From the NCBI RefSeq assembly GCF_002127325.2, contig NC_035433.2, positions 86,266,549-86,330,548 of the forward strand: DNA of 64,000 nt, given 5' to 3'. Positions 56,439-64,000 of this stretch are shown here, one piece after another. A program made the translations under genes and the position numbers. Under the pieces are notes generated by a model, which saw nothing but the letters and a program-made list of their open reading frames with translations, made no database searches and was not told the origin of the DNA. Source of the stretch: Helianthus annuus (Eukaryota > Streptophyta > Magnoliopsida > Asterales > Asteraceae). The first letter of the stretch is position 1. Each line of letters opens with the position of its first letter.

Positions 56439-57898
56439 GAGAAAGTGCCCGGATAGTCCCTGTGGTTTGCCCATTTTTCACCTTTAGTCTCTAACTTTCT
56501 AAAATTTCAGCTATAGTCCCCAACTTTTGCATCGTTCCCGTATAGTCCCCGGCGCGAATTGAGGTTAGTTTTTGGTGTTAGTTGGGTGCCAAATGACTAA
56601 AATACCCTTACTAATAAAAAATGTTATTAATTATCTATTTAATAATTATATTATATTAAAAGAAAGTGGACCCACCCCACCCCACCCCATCTCTCCTTTT
56701 TCTCTATTTCTTCTTCTCTGTACCTCCCACCGTTCCACCACCACCATTCCACCTCCACACCACCAAGCCGCCACCACCATAACACCACCCTGCCATCGCC
56801 AGTAATACCACCATCTACACCTCTTCCGCCGCCACAACCACCAAGCCACCGCCGACAGTTTCCCCAATTCAAATATCTGAAAACTGAATCAAATTGAAAT
56901 CAAAATTTTTATCAGTCATTCACTGAAAGTATGAACAAACAGTTATACTTAGAACAAGTATTGAGAAAATCATGGTACCAGTTACGATTATCGGTTCGTT
57001 CACCATCTACGGTTCCGACATGGGATGCTATTGTTTTAATAACGGCTAGCCCTGAACAAGCAGCGCTTTATCAATGGCAACTCAAACGAGCTCTATGGAT
57101 GGGTCAGATCTCTGATTCTACAGTTACTCTTGTTGTACCCGACCCGGATGGCCACCGGATCGGTTCTGGTGCAGCCACTCTCAATGCCATTCTCCCTCTA
57201 GCAAATTATTATAACAAGTCTCTGGTAGTTTAGGTTTTATTTGAGCTTGTTTAAGTTAATTTTAGTTACACAATGCAGTAGATCTGTTGTGGTTAACGTG
57301 TCGATTATGAACTATGATGATTGATGATCATATGTTATATGTAATTTGTAGTTTAATTGATTCATGTTTAAGTGATGAACTATTATGTGTTACATAGTTT
57401 TTGGTTACTGTTAGTTTTGTGTATATGTTGTGAACATTATAGTTTTGTTACGTATCGTGTTTGAAACGGTTAGTTTCGTTAGATCTTACTGCTGATGAGA
57501 TCTTACTACTGATGAGATGCGTTTTGATTTCGTATACGCATTTGTAACTCTGTGTTCATGCTGCGTGCACGAAATGATACAGATATGTATTTGAAGTTGT
57601 TCGCTCAGTATCCGTTCTATTCATGGTGGCGGTGGGGAAGGCGAAGTGGGTAGGGTGGGTCTCACATAAATTGTAAAATATTAATTATATTTCTTTTAAC
57701 TTTTTAGTTATTAATTTGATAGTAAGGGTATTTTTGTCATTTCACACGCACCTAACACCAAAAACTAACCCCCATCCACGATAGGGACTATCCGGGAACA
57801 AAATTCAAAAACGTGGAGACTATAAGTGTAATTTTAGAAAGTTAGTGACTAAAGGTGAAAAATGGGCAAACCACAAGAACTATCCGAGCAATTTTCTC
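56439..57898. mobile_element. Second Pack-MULE-like element, with FKGP fragment
   Basis: 1460 bp with inverted terminal repeats of roughly 200 bp (GAGAAAGTGCCCGGATAGTCC against the reverse of GGACTATCCGAGC...TTTCTC region; shared GGTTTGCCCATTTTTCACC). The flanking nonamers are a T-run and TTTATTTTT, at best an 8/9 duplication in low-complexity sequence. No transposase inside. Confidence 0.75.
56931..57233 (+). pseudogene. Captured 5' end of fucokinase/GDP-fucose pyrophosphorylase (FKGP)
   Basis: 100 codons: LRKSWYQLRLSVRSPSTVPT, WDAIVLITASPEQAALYQWQ, then PDPDGHRIGSGAATLNAI. This is the N-terminal pyrophosphorylase region of plant FKGP, which recycles free fucose into GDP-fucose in the cytosol. 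The full protein is about ten times longer. The frame stops soon after ANYYNKSL, probably by running into the first intron (57235-57600). It lies inside a MULE, so it is a captured fragment. Confidence 0.82.
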
Positions 57899-58433
57899 TT
57901 TATTTTTTCAACAAATGAACCTAACCCTATATCTACAAACCCCATGGTGGGGAATAGTGGCTCCCACCTTTTTGGTAGCTAGCTATTGGTCAGGGTTTTT
58001 TTTCCTCCATTGATTTAGTCAAATTACGATTTTATCACATTTAAATTTACAGTTTTGTTATTGATTTTTTTCTTCTCGTAACCAATTACGATTTTGCCCT
58101 CAGCTCAAATTTATAGTTTTGCCTTTGTTTTTGTTCTTTTTCCCTTGTCAAATTACGATTTTGCCCCCAGTGTAAAATTACAGACATGCCATCGTTTTAG
58201 TTTTTTTTTTAAAAAACTAAGATAGTGTTTTGTTTTAATTGGTTGTTCGGTGTAGTTTTATTCGTCCTGAAAAATTACAATTTTGCCCCTAGTTTGAAAT
58301 TATAGTTTTTCTATGGTTTTAGTTTTTTTTAGTAAAAGTATAATAGTGTTTTGTTTAATTGGTTGACTCGGTGTAATTATTTTTTGAGATCGTGTTATGA
58401 GTGGTATGTACAAGTAACCGAAACATAAAGGTA
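57899..58433. other. AT-rich spacer with a duplicated phrase
   Basis: The phrase 'aattacgattttgcccc...aaatt(t)a(c/t)agttttg' recurs about four times (58018-58310), a diverged tandem repeat of about 65-110 bp. No coding signal. Confidence 0.5.
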
Positions 58434-58470
58434 TCTATACTATCTATTAAGGGAGCTTAGATGATGACAT
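58434..58470 (+). mobile_element. Possible Helitron 5' terminus
   Basis: TCTATACTATCTATTAAGGG after an A resembles the 5' end of many plant Helitrons (TC start, inserted between A and T). Several gene fragments in one direction follow, as in gene-capturing Helitrons. No helicase and no CTRR/hairpin 3' end was identified in the window, so this is tentative. Confidence 0.4.
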
Positions 58471-58835
58471 CGATTTGCATACGTGTCAAGTTCTCAGCTA
58501 TGCCACATAGTCCAAGGTGATGTCATAATTCGGATATATAAATATATAAATAAATCTATCTATTATAAAAAACTTCAAATATAGTTTTGGCTCCATTTTC
58601 AAAATTTAAACCTGTCTCTCTCTCTCTCTCAAATACAGTCATGACTTCATTTTCAAAATTCAAGCTCTAATTTCAAACCTGCATCTCTCTCTCTCAAATA
58701 TAGTCATGAGGAAAAGAAAGGGGTGTCAATCAAAAACCCTAATTCACTCTAACGGAGAACAAGAAGATGAATTCAGAGATCAACAGTCTAATGATTCAGA
58801 GATCAACCCGAATTCAACCAATTGATCAAAATTTC

Positions 58836-59160
58836 AGGCCAACATTCATCCAGATCGTGAAGAAAGGGGCAGTGGAGTAGTTCTCACCGGTGTCGTACCT
58901 CGCGACATTTGTGAACTGCGGGATATGGGTGTTGTACGGGCTGCCAATGGTGCATCCACACAGCTTATTGGTCATCACAATCAACGGTGCGGGTTTGTTC
59001 ATCGAGACCGTTTATCTGCTCCTTTTCTTGATCTACTCTAACCACAAGCAGAGGATCAAGGTGCTGCTCATAATGCTGGCTGAGATAGTGTTTGTTGGGG
59101 TTTTATCTGCTTTGGTGTTGACTGTGGCTGAAATAGTGTTTGTTGGGGTTTTACAGCAGC
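58836..59160 (+). pseudogene. SWEET sugar transporter fragment
   Basis: The frame reads PTFIQIVKKGAVE, a TAG (58878-58880), then VSYLATFVNCGIWVLYGLPM, HPHSLLVITINGAGLFIETVY and RIKVLL. This covers transmembrane helices 2-3 and the start of 4 of a SWEET (MtN3/saliva) passive sugar exporter. It begins just after a TTTCAG acceptor. The final part repeats a 27-bp unit (AEIVFVGVL appears twice). It reads on in frame into the peroxidase start codon. Confidence 0.8.
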
Positions 59161-59168
59161 AATCATCC

Positions 59169-59600
59169 ATGGTTGCCCAACCTAAGAAAACCCTCTACGA
59201 TTTCACAGTCATGGTTTCAACTTTCTCTCTCAATAACCCTAATTTCAATTTTCAGTTTTGTTTTATTTTTCTTGTGTGTCTGTAGAATTGATTAACTATG
59301 ATTAGAATTGACATGCTACTCAAAACCTAGAAATCATGAACAAGTTAATTCTGCTAATCTGTTTAAAAGATAGAAAAAATCAATCTTTTCTTCTTTTTAT
59401 GGGGTCAAGTTATTCTACAAAGGCTTCTAATTGTAAGAAGTGTAAGAAAGATTTATAGAGTGACAAGTGTCCAATAAGCTAAAACTAAACCCACTACATC
59501 ACCACCAAAAACCTAAACACCCACCCCCACCCCACCCCACCACCACCCAAAAACCTAACCCCCCCACCACCCAAAAACCTAAACCCCCCCCCCCCCCGCG

Positions 59601-59643
<43 letters not shown>

Positions 59644-59949
59644 ATACCTCACCAGAAAAACCCCCAAAAAACCTAACCCCCCACCCCCCAAAAACCTAAA
59701 AAAACCTAACCCCCCCCCCCCTCCCAAAAAAAACCTAAAAAAACCTAACCCTCCCCCACCCCCCAAAAACCTAAAAAAAATCTAAAAAAACTAAACACCC
59801 ACCCCCACCACCACCCAAAAACCTAAACCCCCACCCCCTAGGCAAAAAAAAAAAAAAAAAAAAAAATTGGGGGGGGGGTGATGTGGGGGGGGGGGGTGAT
59901 GTGGGGGGGGGGTGGGGGTTTAGGTTTTTGGTGGTGGTGGTGGATGTTT

Positions 59950-59991
<42 letters not shown>

Positions 59992-60906
59992 AGTGGGGTT
60001 TTTTGTGTAGTGGGTTTTTTTAGGTTATTGAATACTTATCACTCTATAAATCCTTCTTACACTTCTTACAATTAGGATCCTTTATATTTGATCCTAATCC
60101 CTTTTTATGTTTTAAAAGATAGAAAAAATTAAACCTTTTGTTCTTTTTATGATAAATCTTGGTGTTTGACCATGTAAAATTCTTGTTACTAATTTCTAAT
60201 CATGCATGTGGCTTTTTTAATGTTTATTACAGGGTTTTAGTTAGTTAGTTATTGAAATTGGATTGGAAGTTTCAAGATGTATGTTAGTTTTTCAGTTGGA
60301 AGCCTCTGTTTGACACACAAAAGTCAATGATCCAGATTAAGTCTTTCTTTGAAACTCTATAGTGTATATAGTATACACCTTCAGTTTTTAAATTAACAAA
60401 AAAATATTAGGCCTCCAATATTAAGTTAAATTAAATTTATTAATTAGTTTGGACCTCTGCCATTTACTTTAGGTTGATCTAGCTTTGGATTGATCTCATA
60501 AGTTTTGTATTATTTTTTAGTATTTAATTTGGCTTTTTGGTGATTTAATCTTCGATTCAGTGCAGGATGCTAAGGGTAACGATGTAGACCTTAGCGTACA
60601 CAAGGGAAAAGTTGTACTTATTGTTAACGTTGCGTCCAAGTGGTACGCGCTCACTATTTTCACTACTATTTTGTTTGAATGTTCTTGCAGCCCATTTGCC
60701 CTTTTGTAATTTAAAAGCAAGCTCAGCTTTTCTTTCCTTTTTTCTTTTTTTTTTTTGATATTTAACTACCTTTTTAAATAGGCTTTGTGATTGTATCTCC
60801 TAAAGTTTCTTACAGTCAATTGTGTTGTTGGTTCTTTGTGGCAGTGGGCTTATAAACAACAACTATGATGAACTGAATCAGATTTATTTGAAGTACAAGG
60901 AGAAAG
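59169..60906 (+). pseudogene. Glutathione peroxidase-like gene fragment, exons 1-3
   Basis: Exon 1 (59169-59213) reads MVAQPKKTLYDFTVM. Exon 2 (60566-60642, 77 nt) reads [20 protein letters not shown] and NVASK. Exon 3 (60845-60906, 62 nt) completes the catalytic Cys codon across the intron, then reads GLINNNYDELNQIYLKYKEK. These match the start of plant thioredoxin-type glutathione peroxidases, which reduce lipid and hydrogen peroxides. Splice sites are usable. Later exons (CNQFG, WNF regions) are absent, so it is truncated. Intron 1 carries a foldback element. Confidence 0.82.
59427..60076. mobile_element. Foldback/MITE with homopolymer-rich core
   Basis: Inverted ends of roughly 80 bp: CTAATTGTAAGAAGTGTAAG AAAGATTTATAGAGTGA on the left against its complement on the right (TCACTCTATAAATCCTTCTTACACTTCTTACAATTAG). 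The core is C/A-rich (CCACCCAAAAACCTAAAC-like units) then G/T-rich, with runs of about 40 A, 25 A and 40 T. Run lengths may be affected by sequencing or assembly. Confidence 0.75.
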
Positions 60907-63900
60907 GTTTGTAGTTTTTGGTTTCGGTTTCAAGTTTCATATAAAACCCGTTTCATTCATACCGAAGCTGATGTTCAAGAAGTTAGTTTAGTATGGAGTG
61001 ATAGGAATTATGGAAGATGATGTTTGACTTTTTATTTGTTGCAAAACATATAAAAAGATGGTAAATTGCAGAAAATTAACCTGTTTGTTAATTTGTTACA
61101 CCTTTTATAAAGAAAAAAAATATAATCATTGCCAGTTACACCTTTTATAAAGAAAAAAAATACGTTCTTTCATTCCAGGTATAAATCGTAAACGTGTTTG
61201 TTAATTTGTTTCATTGTGTGTGTGTAAATGTATTCAATTGTTTAAAAATATCGGAACCTTAGTTGCCGCCACCCATGTTCTTCAAGTTTCTTTGTATTTG
61301 ATTTCTAAATATTTGGATTTTGATTTATAGGGCTTCACTGATTTGGGAATGTGATGGAAGAGAATATGTAACATCAACTATCCAGACCGTAGACGCTTTC
61401 TTCTTTCTCAAATCATCCAAACCTGCTTGAAAGACTTGTGAATATTGCAGAGGAAGATAATGAGAAATTCTGTTTAAAAGTCAAGATCGCATTGACCGGT
61501 AATTTAAACTCAACGTCTTTATCTCGTCTTGAATCATTTCTTCTCGTCGTTTTTAGATTATAAATGGCTAAAGACTTGCAAGAGATTTGGTTTTGTAATA
61601 ACTTCGTTTGGATTTGTCATCTTATGACTTACGAGAGATCGTTTGGTTTAATTTGTTGTTAATTTTGATTTTTGCGAATGAGTTGATGGCGGCTGCGGCG
61701 GAGAAGCGAATGGCAGCATCTGCATCGGCTGCTGTGGCGAAGAGTGGTTTTCAGTAAGGTATGTTAAATTCTTCAATTAATCAAGGTTTTCGGTATCAGC
61801 TCTTTGAAATTAGGGCTTAGCATTAAAAATTTTCATTTATATGGCTATATTATAAATAATGTTTGTGCTGATTTGATATTTTTACTTTATTCTTGGCCAG
61901 TTCCAAATCCTATGTGTAGAAATTGTGCTGAGTACAAATATGTGAGTGATTTTCTTTAAGATACGTTTTGGTAGTAAGTTTATACGTTTTGGTAGTAAGT
62001 TTATATATTGAAGTGGTGAAATATGTGACTGATTTTCTTGCTATGTTACAGATTAATCAACAGAACGCAGATGGTAATTTATAAGTTTATACGTTTTACT
62101 TAGTTTAAATTTATTAGTTTTAATCAGACATTATTAATAGTTCTTTATTTGCCTAATATGAAGGATTTGCAAGGACAACCAGGATAAAGCTTTTATAAAT
62201 TGCTCAGTTCCACAAAGAGAAATCAAACGCTGACATTAACGAGGAGTTGGATTTATTTGAAGGATCTTGTGAGGAAGATGCTTGTAAAAATACTCGAGGG
62301 AACTCCAGTCAGTTGCCTCAAAAGCAATCTACAGGTACTTATTGTCTTTATTATGCTTTTGAATACACTGTGTAAGACTTCCGAAGTGACCCATTTGAGA
62401 AAGTTCGTTTGTAGTTAAGTATGTATAGATTAATCTGTCTGACCTGCTAGGGATAAAAATGTAACCAAAGTGTCGTGATGAATGCCTCAATAGGATGCTG
62501 AACATAGAATGTGTAAAAGGAACATGCCCATGTGGCGATTTATTTTTATTATCAAACATTCAACCATATAATGAAGCAATTCGTTATTATATTAAACTTA
62601 TTTTTATTATCAAACATTCAAGTATTTTAATGGTGTTGTATACGATAACTTTATAAAACCTGTTTTGAATTATGTTATAAATCCTATTATGTGATATAGA
62701 GTTTGTCATTGAATCAGTTTTGTTAGGTTGTATTTTTGTGAGGTATTTTGTTAGGTTGTATTTTTGTGATATAGAGTTTGTGTGGTATTTTGTTAGGTTG
62801 TATTTTTGCGATATAGAGTTTGTCATTGAATCAGTTTTATTTCCATGTGTTTGTTAACCGGTAATGTTGACGTATAAGGATCTTGATCTTTCTTTGTTGT
62901 CGTTTTGTTTGTTGGCATCTCCGTTTTATGTGGATTTTGTTGTTGATTTGGATGGTTCGGGTGTTTAGCAGGTAACCTTTGGCCCATCGGATTTGAGTAC
63001 TAGAAAGGGATTTCGAGATGTCAATGAATTTGGCGATTCGGTATCGGGGAAGCCGTTGCAGTTAACAAATGAGTCCAGTGAATTGTATTTATTTATTTGC
63101 TACTTAGAATTTATGGGTTAAGGTTACTTTTTTATATATATGATAACATTCGTTGACATCTGACAAATACAGAACTCAAGTTCAAACCATTTGGGCCGCA
63201 TTGCTTTGGCGAATCAAAACAACGAGCAAGAGAATTGTTTTTTGTGAAGATGTTTTCAGATTAAAAAATGTGAGAACTTGAAGAAAGTCAACTTTGAGAG
63301 TAGGTTAATTATGCCGGTTTTGGATTGAACATCGTCACTAGATGTTGTATGAAACTGGATTGGCTGGTAATTTCTTTTATAAATTGGTTGGATCATTGGT
63401 TTTTATGTTGTTGTAATTTTATGGTAATCGGAGGTTTTCAGTTATTTTAATTCTCAAAAATTGATTGATTGAAAATAAATAAAGAAACAGGGTTTTAATG
63501 TTGTTTTGATTGAAATTGTTATGTTTTTTAATATTGTTGTTGACTGATGATGATTCTGTTATTCACAATTTAAGTATATTGCATGCATGTGATCCCAATT
63601 GTGATTTTGTTGATTTATATGGATATGTAATGTAGAAAAAATAGGGTATTTTGTTCTAAATGGTTAATTTCCATGAACATCCTGTTTAATTTGAGTGTTT
63701 ATAATCTTAAATGTTTGTGAACAATGTATGATCAATCTTAAATTTATGTATACTGGTCTGCAATTATTTTATTTGTTGGGTTTTAAGGATTATTATATTT
63801 AATTTGCTTTTATGATCTTGATCAGTCTTAAATATGATTTTTCTTCGTCATATATGGATTTTGACCTGATTTTCTTTTAATTAAACCGTAGGTGCTTACG

Positions 63901-64000
63901 AATGGTATAGAGGTGAAGTTACAATGGAACGTGCTTAGTGTGATTGAAGCTCCTACTGGTAATGAAGAAGATGATGATGAGTTTGGGTTGTATTTTATAA
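60907..64000. other. Region with possible further captured exons
   Basis: I see short codon-like stretches with plausible splice sites but no family I can name. One is an ATG at 61686 reading MAAAAEKRMAASASAAVAKS. Another is 62220-62335, containing NADINEELDLFEGSCEED. A third is 62970-63070, with VTFGPSDLSTRKGFRDVNEF. The last is near 63890-64000, reading EVKLQWNVLSVIEAP and ending at the window edge. A tandem 'ttttgttaggttgtatttttgtgatatagagtttgt' repeat lies at 62697-62825. Confidence 0.35.
62697..62835. repeat. Short tandem repeat array
   Basis: The phrase 'gatatagagtttgt' followed by 'ggtattttgttaggttgtatttttg' recurs about three times with small variations, and 'cattgaatcagtttt' flanks it on both sides. 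Confidence 0.75.

Noticed and set aside
56646..56872. Gly/Trp-rich minus-strand frames
   Set aside because: They come from CCACC-rich low-complexity sequence next to the MULE TIR and have no homology signal.
59500..59830. Telomere-like CCTAAA-rich stretch
   Set aside because: The units are irregular (ACCTAACCCC, CCAAAAACCTAAA), not CCCTAAA arrays, and it is the core of a foldback element.
1..64000. CRISPR array, bacterial operon or phage
   Set aside because: No regularly spaced direct repeats with unique spacers and no Shine-Dalgarno/operon structure; all large features are plant transposable elements or gene fragments with introns.

Overview
This window is intergenic, repeat-rich nuclear DNA of a flowering plant. 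The evidence is nested Ty1/copia, Ty3/gypsy, LINE, MULE and PIF/Harbinger elements, intron-containing plant gene fragments, and a piece of plastid DNA. The style of the copia elements (Sirevirus-like: coiled-coil gag, several polypurine tracts, a third ORF downstream of pol) and my recollection of similar polyproteins suggest Asteraceae; that is inference. I found no intact host gene.

Layout. Positions 1-23977: a minus-strand copia element (A, 3' LTR outside the window) interrupted by a 15.9 kb plus-strand copia element (B, 4524-20443, target duplication AGGAT). In B the gag N-terminus and a third ORF are on the plus strand, but the gag C-terminus plus pol lies inverted between them, flanked by an inverted duplication. 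B's third ORF has its own TATA box and a 9-nt first exon spliced over a 644-nt intron. Positions 24532-26728: a gypsy-type solo LTR (GAAGC duplication). Positions 27331-38583: remnants of a SANT/NAM-associated, PIF-type accessory gene split by a complete minus-strand copia element (C, 28283-37045, ATGGA duplication).

Positions 38584-40275: plastid DNA made of two rearranged fragments (rrn23-rrn4.5 and trnL-CAA/ycf15/ycf2), with a small copia solo LTR inside. Positions 40477-41933: a Pack-MULE (9-bp duplication) carrying EXO70, NC2-alpha-like and other gene fragments. Then come nested MITEs (43290-44017), a PIF/Harbinger relic (44552-46412, TTA duplication), and a minus-strand LINE (about 47651-55480) broken by three LTR insertions, one inside another.

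Positions 56439-57898: a second Pack-MULE-like element carrying the 5' end of a fucokinase/GDP-fucose pyrophosphorylase gene. From 58434 to the end: a possible Helitron start followed by SWEET-transporter and glutathione-peroxidase fragments joined in one reading direction, with a foldback element in the peroxidase intron.

How the parts relate. The coding sequences serve transposition: gag, protease, integrase, reverse transcriptase/RNase H, LINE endonuclease/RT and PIF transposase. Almost all carry stops or frameshifts. Perfect target duplications allow relative dating: A before B; LINE before copia solo LTR before gypsy-type insert; plastid insertion before its solo LTR; accessory gene before C.
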